A DNA stretch of 6,763 nucleotides from CAZGSG01 sp964528095. GTDB lineage: Bacteria > Bacteroidota > Bacteroidia > Chitinophagales > Chitinophagaceae. A program made the translations under genes and the position numbers. The notes under the pieces were generated by a model, which was given only the letters and a program-made list of their open reading frames with translations, was not told the origin of the DNA and did no database searches. Below are positions 1 through 5,711 of this stretch, in pieces (the stretch's first letter is position 1; every line of letters starts with the position of its first letter). The stretch spans positions 1-6,763 of the forward strand of contig CAZGSG010000325.1 of the NCBI GenBank assembly GCA_964528095.1, read 5' to 3'.

Positions 1-533
1 ACCATATTATTGTACCGGCTGATCCACCAGCTTTCAATTTTTGGAAAAGCTACTCTGAACCAGGCGGAATATAAATGGGGTTGCGAAACCAGCGACTGGC
101 CTATCTCTGGTACACTTTTATAACAATAGTCCATTGCTTCTTCCTTATCAGGAAATACCATTCCATCGTATTCACCTGCAAAAACATGATCGAATTCATA
201 TTCGGTCAGGCCATTATCAAATGCGGCTTTGTAAATAAAATCAAATACTTTTTCTACAGGCGTTTCAAATCCCATTTCTTCTTTTAACCTGCGTTGTACA
301 GCTGGCTCAAGCTCTTCACCCGGTGCCGGATGGCTACAACAGGCATTGGTCCATAAGCCGCCGCTATGGTACTTTTTAATAGCCCTTCGCTGCAACAGCA
401 TCTTGCCCTCCGGGTTAAATATAAAAATACTGAAGGCCCTGTGTAACAGGCCTTGCCTGTGCGCAGCGAGTTTCTCCATGGTACCTGACTCCCTGTCCTG
501 CTCATCTACTAATATGACCTCTTTAATTTGCAT
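1..533 (-). CDS. idi: Isopentenyl-diphosphate delta-isomerase, type 1 (3' end beyond the window)
   Basis: This Nudix-fold enzyme interconverts isopentenyl and dimethylallyl diphosphate in the cytoplasm and so supplies both C5 units for carotenoid precursors. I translated 177 residues with no stop before the left edge. Family residues seen: His25 and His31 (metal ligands), the TNACCSHP block at 62-69 with Cys66 aligned to the catalytic Cys and His68 to a metal ligand, the Nudix-box region GEELEPAVQRRLKEEMGF at 72-89, and the EYEFDHVFAG block at 111-120 with Glu111 and Glu113 aligned to the metal-binding and catalytic Glu pair. Typical members have about 170-180 residues, so only a short tail should be missing. 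The start is the ATG at 533, giving MQIKEVILVD, which fits the family N-terminus; a TTG at 539 in the same frame is possible but less likely. The gene overlaps the end of crtB by 11 bases, which suggests translational coupling in the carotenoid operon. Confidence 0.93.
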   Translation of the reverse strand, partial: MQIKEVILVDEQDRESGTMEKLAAHRQGLLHRAFSIFIFNPEGKMLLQRRAIKKYHSGGLWTNACCSHPAPGEELEPAVQRRLKEEMGFETPVEKVFDFIYKAAFDNGLTEYEFDHVFAGEYDGMVFPDKEEAMDYCYKSVPEIGQSLVSQPHLYSAWFRVAFPKIESWWISRYNNM

Positions 534-1371
534 CTCCAATAAGCTTCAATTGATTTTTAACTCCTGCCCGTAGTATGATAATCAGTTTGTAATAATTCGG
601 AATACGTATCCTTTCTTGCAGTACACGCTTTGCTTCCATCTGTTTAATCTTGTTGAAAAGAGATAAGTAATATTTATAAGCAACATATACTCCAAAACGC
701 GCTTTGAGTGGCAATTTTACAATTCCTTTATACGCGTCCCTGAAATCAGCATGTATGTTCTCTTCTATTATCTTTTTATCGCAATCCTGGAAATTATTAA
801 AATCACAACCGGGGAAATAGATCCTTGATAAAGAAGCATAATCCGCTTTCATATCCCGCAGAAAATTTACTTTTTGAAAAGCAGCACCCAATGAGCGGGC
901 CGCAGGTTTCAACTCATTGAAACGGTCTTTCCTGCCTTCGCAAAAAACATAGAGACACATCAATCCAACCACTTCTGCCGATCCGTATACATAGGTATTG
1001 AACCCTTCTTTGTCATATACATGACGGCTAAGGTCCATTTCCATACTATAAAAAAAAGAAATGATCAGCGCGTGATCGATATTAAACTGGTTCACTGTTG
1101 CCTGGAAACTGTTCAAAATAGGATTCAGGCTTATCTTTCTTTCAATAGCCTCAAAGGTCTCTTTTTTGAATTGCTGAAGAAGAGTAGATTTATCATGCTC
1201 GTGAAAACTATCCACTATTTCATCCGCAAGCCTGACAAACCCGTAGATATTAAAGATGGGGCTACGCAGATCCTTATGCAATAATCTGATCGCCGAGGCA
1301 AAAGAAGTACTATACTTCTTTGTGACAATGCGGCTACAACTTTCACTAACAGAATGAAACAATTCAACCAT
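523..1371 (-). CDS. crtB: Phytoene synthase (squalene/phytoene synthase family)
   Basis: The 282-residue product should condense two geranylgeranyl diphosphates to 15-cis-phytoene through prephytoene diphosphate, the first committed carotenoid step. Seen in the sequence: YSTSF at 20-24, the first Asp-rich motif in RLADEIVD at 47-54 (Asp50 and Asp54, binding Mg-diphosphate), MEMDLSRHVYD at 110-120, YVYGSAEVVGLM at 127-138, and the second Asp-rich motif within FQKVNFLRDMKAD at 165-177 (Asp173 and Asp177), followed by RIYFP at 183-187. The length fits bacterial CrtB. The start is the ATG 17 bases after the crtI stop, so the two are almost certainly cotranscribed, and the 3' end overlaps idi. The main alternative within the superfamily is a squalene-type or diapophytoene synthase. 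The partnership with a CrtI-type desaturase and with idi favours C40 phytoene, but the chain length of the substrate cannot be read from the sequence alone. Confidence 0.93.
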   Translation of the reverse strand: MVELFHSVSESCSRIVTKKYSTSFASAIRLLHKDLRSPIFNIYGFVRLADEIVDSFHEHDKSTLLQQFKKETFEAIERKISLNPILNSFQATVNQFNIDHALIISFFYSMEMDLSRHVYDKEGFNTYVYGSAEVVGLMCLYVFCEGRKDRFNELKPAARSLGAAFQKVNFLRDMKADYASLSRIYFPGCDFNNFQDCDKKIIEENIHADFRDAYKGIVKLPLKARFGVYVAYKYYLSLFNKIKQMEAKRVLQERIRIPNYYKLIIILRAGVKNQLKLIGDAN

Positions 1372-1388
1372 ACCTGAATTTATGAAAT

Positions 1389-2867
1389 TTATCTGAATGA
1401 ACGACCAGCTTCACGGGCCGCCACTTCCCCGCTTATCAGGGCTGGTGGCACACCTGGACCCGGAACGGTTAGCTGACCGGTATAATACAGGTTCTTTACT
1501 TTTTTACTCCTGCAGGATGGACGCAAAATAGCCGTTTGTTTCAATGTATTCGCCAGGCCATAGGCATTCCCCCTAAAGGAATTATAATCATTTACGAAAT
1601 TACTGACCGAATAGGTTTCTTTCACTATTACCGAATCGAATATATTTTCCCCGGTATATTTTTCCATTCTACTTACAATCATCCGAAAATATTTTTCTCT
1701 TAACTCCTCTGTATCTCCTTTCAAACCTGATGCCACAGGTATTAAAAAAAACAGGTTTTCGCATCCGGCCGGAGCTACAGCCGGATCTATAGCGGAGGGA
1801 ATACTAACATAAAATAGCGGGTTGGTAGGCCATTCTTCCGTTGTATAGATTTCTTTGCCGTGTTCATCAAATGAAACATCAAAAAAAAGTGAATGGTGAA
1901 CGGGGGATTTCAATTTTTTATTAAGCCCGATATAATATAAAAGACAGGAAGGGGCCATCACCCGTTTTTCCCAATACTTTTCAGAATAACTACGGCTGCT
2001 GGCTGGTAGCAGGCTTGTTTCGGTAAAATGATAATCAGCACCGCTCACTACGATGTCTGCTTCATAACTATTTTTACCAGTGACTACTTTTTTTACTGTT
2101 CCGTTTTCTATTATCATTTCTTTTACCTCATCGTTAAAAGAAAATTCAACACCAAGTTCAACCGCCAGTTTATGCATCCCTTCTACTACCGAATACATAC
2201 CACCCTGTGGATACCAGGTACCCCCTTTGATATCCGCATAGTTCATCAGGCTGTACAAAGCAGGCGTTTTTTCAGGTAATGCTCCGAGGAACAATACAGG
2301 GAACTCCATTAGTTGTCTCAGACGGGGATGCCTGAAGTATTTATGTATATGTTTTTTGATTGATTGGAAGACATCTAGTTTGAACACGCCTGTGATCGTT
2401 TGCCAGTCGAGAAATTCTGTAAGAGATAATCCGGGTTTATATACCAGTTTGTTCATACCCACTTCGTATTTGTAAGCTGCGCCCTGCAGGTATTTTTCCA
2501 ATTGTTCGCCACTGCCTGGCTCAAACGATTCGAATACTTTTTTTAGCGCATTAAAATCCGCTGGCATATCTGTATGTCCATCATTCCAATAGACCCGATA
2601 GGATGGATCGAGACGCGAGAGCGTATAATAGTCACGTACCTGTCTGCCAAACTGGTTAAAATACCGCTCAAACACATCCGGCATCCAGTAAAAACTTGGC
2701 CCCATATCAAAAATAAACCCATCAACTTTTAGTTGACGGGCTCTACCCCCGGGGGTACTATTCTTTTCTATGACTCTTACTTTCCAGCCATCCTTTGCCA
2801 GGAAAGAAGCTGCAGAAATTCCTGCAAAACCGCTACCGATGACTATTGCTGTTTTGCCTGCAGACAT
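1389..2867 (-). CDS. crtI: Phytoene desaturase (CrtI-type FAD oxidoreductase)
   Basis: The 492-residue flavoprotein should introduce double bonds into phytoene, typically four steps to lycopene for bacterial CrtI, at the membrane surface. The N-terminus carries a Rossmann dinucleotide fold: IGSGFAGISAASFLA at 10-24 with the GxGxxG glycines at 11, 13 and 16, and Glu34 at the end of the second strand for FAD ribose. PGGRARQ at 39-45 and FDMGPSFYWMPD at 53-64 match the conserved region after the FAD fold. The C-terminal FAD/substrate signature lies at about 450-476 with YYTGQLTVPGPGVPPALISG. The length is normal and no frame break is seen. The ATG at 2867 lies just before the Rossmann strand, as usual. 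It follows the sigma factor gene by 69 bases and precedes crtB by 17. I saw no strong promoter in the 69-base gap, so it probably depends largely on transcription from upstream of the sigma gene. The same fold also serves carotene ketolases or diapophytoene desaturases; the neighbour crtB supports phytoene as substrate. Confidence 0.93.
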   Translation of the reverse strand: MSAGKTAIVIGSGFAGISAASFLAKDGWKVRVIEKNSTPGGRARQLKVDGFIFDMGPSFYWMPDVFERYFNQFGRQVRDYYTLSRLDPSYRVYWNDGHTDMPADFNALKKVFESFEPGSGEQLEKYLQGAAYKYEVGMNKLVYKPGLSLTEFLDWQTITGVFKLDVFQSIKKHIHKYFRHPRLRQLMEFPVLFLGALPEKTPALYSLMNYADIKGGTWYPQGGMYSVVEGMHKLAVELGVEFSFNDEVKEMIIENGTVKKVVTGKNSYEADIVVSGADYHFTETSLLPASSRSYSEKYWEKRVMAPSCLLYYIGLNKKLKSPVHHSLFFDVSFDEHGKEIYTTEEWPTNPLFYVSIPSAIDPAVAPAGCENLFFLIPVASGLKGDTEELREKYFRMIVSRMEKYTGENIFDSVIVKETYSVSNFVNDYNSFRGNAYGLANTLKQTAILRPSCRSKKVKNLYYTGQLTVPGPGVPPALISGEVAAREAGRSFR

Positions 2868-2936
2868 TATTGGGATCTTTCCTTTGTTTAATAGAGGCTT
2901 ATCCGGTTAAAAATCCAGCTATTTCAAGGTCTGTTT

Positions 2937-3437
2937 TTAGTAACGACTGATCCTTTCCTTCAGTAATTTTCTTGCAAAGTGGATCCGGCTCTTTACTGTT
3001 CCCAATGGCTCACCTAATGCTTCAGCTATCTCCTGGTATTTATACCCATCAAAATACAGAAGGAAGGGTGTTTTAAAAATTTCCGGTAACATTTGTATCT
3101 CGCCATTGATCTCTTTCATCCGCAAACTGATCTCCGCGCTGTTATTTACAGCCACCTGTTTGAGATTGATCAGGTAATCATTCGAGGTGTTATCAAAAAT
3201 CGTCTTTTGTTTTGCCTTACGGCGATAATTATTGATAAAAATATTACGCATGATCGTAAATAACCACGCTTTAATATTCGTACCAGCATTATATTTTTCA
3301 TGATTGGCCAATGCCTTGTACAGGGTTTCCTGGTACAGGTCATTCGCGGTTTCATTGTCTTTGGTGAGGTTGACGGCAAAGGGTTTTAGGAAATCTGCAT
3401 TGTCTATCAACAGGTCATTAAATTCGGTTGTTGCCAT
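2937..3437 (-). CDS. ECF-type RNA polymerase sigma factor upstream of the carotenoid genes
   Basis: The 166-residue protein is a small group IV (ECF) sigma-70 factor that would direct RNA polymerase to specific promoters. Region 2 spans about residues 10-75: DLYQETLYKAL at 33-43 corresponds to the core-binding and -10 part, and TNIKAWLFTIMRNIFINNYRRK at 53-74 to region 2.3-2.4. A variable linker follows at about 76-108. Region 4 spans about 112-163 with LYFDGYKYQEIAEALGEPLG at 127-146 and the helix-turn-helix recognition part TVKSRIHFARKLLKERI at 147-163. There is no fused extra domain. The gene sits first in the sigma-crtI-crtB-idi set, so it may control carotenoid synthesis and perhaps itself. 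No anti-sigma factor gene is adjacent on either side, so its control is not evident. The ATG at 3437 is the only plausible start, since region 2 begins almost at once. Family assignment is firm; its target promoters are inference. Confidence 0.92.
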   Translation of the reverse strand: MATTEFNDLLIDNADFLKPFAVNLTKDNETANDLYQETLYKALANHEKYNAGTNIKAWLFTIMRNIFINNYRRKAKQKTIFDNTSNDYLINLKQVAVNNSAEISLRMKEINGEIQMLPEIFKTPFLLYFDGYKYQEIAEALGEPLGTVKSRIHFARKLLKERISRY

Positions 3438-3450
3438 GTCCTATTTTTTT

Positions 3451-3481
3451 CAAAATTACTGATAAAAAGCGCCTTTTCCAA
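3451..3481 (-). promoter_or_regulatory. Bacteroidota-type promoter driving the sigma-crtI-crtB-idi genes
   Basis: Read on the minus strand, a TTG (complement of 3479-3481), a 20-base spacer and TAATTTTG (complement of 3451-3458) match the TTG / TAnnTTTG consensus known for the primary sigma factor in Bacteroidota, with normal spacing. The start codon of the sigma gene lies only 13 bases beyond the -7 element, so the predicted transcript has a leader of roughly 5-9 bases. The site looks like a housekeeping promoter rather than an ECF one, suggesting that basal sigma expression does not need autoregulation. No transcription start data were available. Confidence 0.6.
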
Positions 3482-3564
3482 TTTCAATGTTTAACCACCA
3501 AATATCCAAAAGGCATACAATGCATATCACAAAAAGTTTACCGGAAATGAATTGCCGCCAAAAT

Positions 3565-4308
3565 TTATAGCTGGGTATTGAGTAACAGGGGGCTTTCGAG
3601 TAATTTCTTTAAAGCGCCCGTCATTTCGGCATTCTGAAGCCCTTCAAGATGATTAAAATGATGCAAATCTGTCCCAACCAGGGTATAAAAGTCATTTTTA
3701 AGCAGATAACTGGCAAGTTCCGCCACGCCCCTACCGTAGTGCCCGCTCAGCGAAAGAAGGTTTAGCTGGAAAATACAGCCGATATCCCTTAATTCGTTAT
3801 AAAACTCCTTATTCTGCTGCAGGTAGGTATACCGCTCCGGGTGGGCAATTACAGGCTGGTATCCCTGCATTTGCATTTCAAACAGGATATCTTTTGTATT
3901 CATGGAAGGGAATGCCAGGGAAAATTCGGAAAGCACCATATTTGCGCTGATCGTGAGCAGTGGCTCTTTTTTTTCCAGCAGGTCCTGTACGTGCTCGTCC
4001 AGGAAATATTCGGCCGCCGCATGGATCTCCACGTCCATCCCCTCGGCTTTGACGGCTTTTTGCAGCTCTGCCAGCTTTTCCTGGATAATAGCTGGCGTGT
4101 TCTGGTACATATCCCACATGATATGCGGCGTGGTGATCAGCTTCTTATATCCCAGTTCATTCATTCCCCGCACCAGTTGCAGCGACATTTGCAGGTCGCG
4201 CGCCCCGTCGTCTATGCCTGGCAATAAATGCGAATGCATATCCACTTTCAAAAGCGAATAATCCAATACCGCATTTTTTGTTTTTGAACGGGAGAATAAT
4301 TTAAACAT
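3565..4308 (-). CDS. Tyrosine-protein phosphatase, CpsB/YwqE family (PHP domain)
   Basis: This metal-dependent PHP-fold phosphatase would remove phosphate from the tyrosine-rich tail of a capsule or exopolysaccharide co-polymerase kinase (Wzc/CapB type) and so modulate polysaccharide export. Residue numbers count from the GTG at 4317 (250 aa). Metal-site motifs are all present: DMHSHLLPGIDDGA at 26-39 (His28, His30, Asp36), TTPH with His65, AAEYFLDE with Glu103, LSEF with Glu131, VIAHPERY with His159, and LVGTDLHH at 213-220 (Asp217, His219). The ATG at 4308 (MFKLFSRSK, 247 aa) is my preferred start because it fits the family N-terminus; the GTG at 4317 has a GGAG 7 bases upstream and remains possible. 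The cognate kinase and export genes are not in the window. The gene is isolated, 127 bases before the sigma gene and about 740 bases after the sugar transferase, all on one strand. Confidence 0.9.
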   Translation of the reverse strand: MFKLFSRSKTKNAVLDYSLLKVDMHSHLLPGIDDGARDLQMSLQLVRGMNELGYKKLITTPHIMWDMYQNTPAIIQEKLAELQKAVKAEGMDVEIHAAAEYFLDEHVQDLLEKKEPLLTISANMVLSEFSLAFPSMNTKDILFEMQMQGYQPVIAHPERYTYLQQNKEFYNELRDIGCIFQLNLLSLSGHYGRGVAELASYLLKNDFYTLVGTDLHHFNHLEGLQNAEMTGALKKLLESPLLLNTQL

Positions 4309-4476
4309 AGACCACACATTTCGTCTCCGAAATTAAGTCTTTACCTGCATACGGGAATGGGTTTTGAAGATCAAAAAGAAGAAGAGATTTCATACACGAT
4401 TAAGGGGAATACGCGCTTAGGAAGGATTTAGCTATTTATTATTTTACCATTTGTTTGTGATAAAGAGCCAACCGCT

Positions 4477-4490
4477 TTCATTAAAATGAA
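4477..4490. repeat. Short palindrome TTCATT-AA-AATGAA
   Basis: The left arm at 4477-4482 and the right arm at 4485-4490 are exact reverse complements around two bases. It could be an operator-like dyad, but it is AT-rich and short enough to arise by chance, and no supported gene starts next to it. Confidence 0.3.
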
Positions 4491-4494
4491 GATG

Positions 4495-4544
4495 GCCAGC
4501 AAAGGAGCCCCCTATGTCCTACCCATTGCCTTCGCTTTGCTGGC
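4495..4544. repeat. Exact 10-bp inverted repeat with a 30-base loop
   Basis: GCCAGCAAAG at 4495-4504 is the exact reverse complement of CTTTGCTGGC at 4535-4544. On the plus strand the right arm is followed directly by five T residues (4545-4549). The arms have mixed base composition, so a chance match this close is unlikely. The 30-base loop is long for an intrinsic terminator, and no plus-strand gene ends here. It may be a folded non-coding element, a decayed element end or a minor terminator; the sequence does not decide. Confidence 0.5.
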
Positions 4545-4547
4545 TTT

Positions 4548-4569
4548 TTGCTACCACATTGCTACCATC
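4548..4569. repeat. Two-copy tandem repeat, 11-bp period (TTGCTACCA core)
   Basis: TTGCTACCACA at 4548-4558 is followed directly by TTGCTACCATC at 4559-4569, with 9 of 11 bases identical. It lies just beyond the inverted repeat and shares its period with the tandem repeat that follows 16 bases later. Replication slippage is the simplest origin. Confidence 0.45.
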
Positions 4570-4585
4570 GGCTGCGGACAGAAAC

Positions 4586-4618
4586 GATGGACGAGGGATG
4601 GACGAGGAGTGGACGACC
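4586..4618. repeat. Three-copy tandem repeat, 11-bp period (GATGGACGAGG)
   Basis: GATGGACGAGG occurs exactly twice at 4586-4596 and 4597-4607, followed by the diverged copy AGTGGACGACC at 4608-4618. All copies keep the core TGGACGA. The period is not a multiple of three, so copy-number change would shift any reading frame crossing it, which argues against a conserved protein here. Confidence 0.6.
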
Positions 4619-4816
4619 GGTGGCAGCAAAAGGCAGGTAAAACAGTGGCCTGAAGAGATCTTTTACACACTGAATCACGTAGCTTAAAAGGACGACAGGG
4701 CATTTCTTACTGATCCGTGCCTCCTTATTCTTAAGTTCAATTTTAAACGAGATCAGGAATAAAGTCCGGCACAAACAAAAAGAATGATCACCCGTGATTC
4801 CGTGTTAAAACAAACT

Positions 4817-4951
4817 TTAGAACAGCCGCCAATTTACGCCGTAGGCGTACTGCACATCATTCGATAGTAGCTCTATTTCTAACACCCATTTTGCCATAAA
4901 ACCGGTGTAGTGATCACCCGGCCTGGTATAAAATGAGCATTCCCACAAAAT
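4817..4951 (-). pseudogene. Possible relic of a protein C-terminus, family not recognised
   Basis: This minus-strand frame reads 44 codons from just after a TGA (4952-4954) to a TAA at 4817. It includes FYTRPGDHYTGFMAKW and ends in VQYAYGVNWRLF. The alternation of aromatic and polar residues and the final Phe resemble the last strands of an outer-membrane beta-barrel, and the composition looks protein-like rather than random. Upstream in the same frame, a stretch ending in LRFFK runs back only to another stop at 4982-4984, so no full-length gene exists. I do not recognise the family. It could be the decayed end of a surface-polysaccharide outer-membrane gene, or a chance open frame. Confidence 0.22.
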
Positions 4952-4991
4952 TCATTTGAAAAATCTCAGGCCTGCAAGAGTTTACAAACTT

Positions 4992-5016
4992 AAAAAAGAT
5001 TCTTATCACCAATAAG
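4992..5016 (-). terminator. Weak terminator-like hairpin after the sugar transferase
   Basis: On the minus strand, CTTAT (5016-5012), a 5-base loop and ATAAG (5006-5002) form a short stem, followed after four bases by six T residues (4997-4992). It lies 30 bases past the sugar transferase stop, the expected place for transcription to end. The stem is only 5 bp and AT-rich, so the call is tentative. Confidence 0.25.
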
Positions 5017-5045
5017 CCATGCGTGAAAAGCAGATTGCCGTTAAG

Positions 5046-5708
5046 TTAAAAACTACGCTTGGGTAATGAAGGGAAAATTTTGTAGACGAGATTGCTATTG
5101 GAAAAAACAATATACCATCCTGTGAGGAACAGGATCATAAAATCGGTATAAAAGGATATATGCTGTTGATACCATACTTCTACAGCTCCTTTATAGGGGA
5201 GTATTACCTGGCGGTAACATTCATGCGGAGGCAATTCGCTTTTTGTAATGATCATTTCTTCATCTCTGAATACAATGGAACCAATACCGGTCAATCCTGG
5301 CCTGGCCCGGTACACTTTTTCTTTCATCTCGTCGGAATACCGCTCAAACCCTACTTTCATAAGTGGGCGGGGACCAACAAATGACATATCTCCTGTAAGG
5401 ATATTGATCACCTGGGGTAATTCATTGAGCTTACTGATACGCAGGAACTGGCCCATTTTGGTGACCCTTGGATCTTTTCTCGTAGTCACATCACCATTCC
5501 CCATATTAGGACTGTTCTTAAGCATTGTCGCAAACTTCCAGATACGGAATATCTTATTATGATACCCTACCCTGTCCTGCCTGAAAAATACTTCGTGTTC
5601 ACCTGTCAATAACAGGAGAATAATGATGGGAATAAAAACAGGCAATAAGATAATGACGGCGAGCAAGGAAAATACGATGTCAAAAAATCGTTTGATAAAT
5701 AAATACAT
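5046..5708 (-). CDS. Bacterial sugar transferase (initiating phosphoglycosyl transferase, PglC-like)
   Basis: The 220-residue protein should transfer a sugar-1-phosphate from a UDP-sugar to undecaprenyl phosphate, the first membrane step of a surface polysaccharide or glycan. Seen in the sequence: KRFFD at 6-10, a hydrophobic membrane helix at about 9-35, RQDRVG at 43-48, KFATM at 48-52 region, TRKDPRVTKMGQFLRISKLN within 76-95, ELPQV at 96-100, GDMSFVGPRP at 97-106 region, and YRARPGLTG at 123-131 region. A second hydrophobic stretch occurs at about 181-193. The catalytic Asp-Glu dyad of PglC-type enzymes appears here as Asn95-Glu96, although the remaining motifs are intact. The length is normal for the small monotopic family, and there is no large Wzx/WbaP-like N-terminal region. 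The gene starts 3 bases after the aminotransferase stop, so the two are surely one transcription unit. The sugar is not predictable, but the partner suggests an amino sugar. Confidence 0.92.
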   Translation of the reverse strand: MYLFIKRFFDIVFSLLAVIILLPVFIPIIILLLLTGEHEVFFRQDRVGYHNKIFRIWKFATMLKNSPNMGNGDVTTRKDPRVTKMGQFLRISKLNELPQVINILTGDMSFVGPRPLMKVGFERYSDEMKEKVYRARPGLTGIGSIVFRDEEMIITKSELPPHECYRQVILPYKGAVEVWYQQHISFYTDFMILFLTGWYIVFSNSNLVYKIFPSLPKRSF

Positions 5709-5711
5709 GGC

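Larger units (their letters stand above)
4309..5045. other. Gap of about 740 bases with no convincing intact gene, repeat-rich in its middle
   Basis: Neither strand shows an open frame with a recognisable protein family. What I can see, from right to left, is a weak hairpin with a T-run after the sugar transferase (4992-5016), a 44-codon protein-like open segment on the minus strand (4817-4951), a direct repeat of TGATCACCCG at 4785-4794 and 4911-4920, tandem 11-bp repeats at 4548-4569 and 4586-4618, an exact 10-bp inverted repeat at 4495-4544, and a short dyad at 4477-4490. No tRNA, rRNA, CRISPR or intact transposase was recognised. I found no good TTG / TAnnTTTG promoter for the phosphatase gene at the left end. 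Confidence 0.6.

Noticed and set aside
284..505. Minus-strand frame of 73 codons with its own Met start.
   Set aside because: It is an out-of-frame shadow of idi, whose true frame runs from 533 to the left edge and carries all isomerase motifs.
3541..3564. Imperfect dyad just after the phosphatase stop that might be a terminator.
   Set aside because: The stem has a mismatch and almost no loop, and the T-rich tract follows only after further bases; not convincing.
3841..4261. Plus-strand frames of 119 and 128 codons opposite the phosphatase.
   Set aside because: They are antisense shadows; the minus-strand frame contains every metal-binding motif of the CpsB family.
4486..4653. Plus-strand frame of 55 codons with a hydrophobic stretch near its start (APYVLPIAFALLAF), starting at ATG 4486.
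   Set aside because: It is built largely from the inverted repeat and the two 11-bp tandem repeats, whose period would break the frame on copy change; there is no proper lipobox, no clear promoter and no recognised family. A small membrane protein cannot be excluded.
4562..4774. Minus-strand frame of 70 codons in the gap.
   Set aside because: No domain or motif recognised, it reads through the tandem repeats in antisense, and it has no supporting start context.
4835..4849. Small hairpin TACGCC-GTA-GGCGTA.
   Set aside because: The stem is only 6 bp, there is no T-run on either strand, and it falls inside the possible relic where it does not end any gene.
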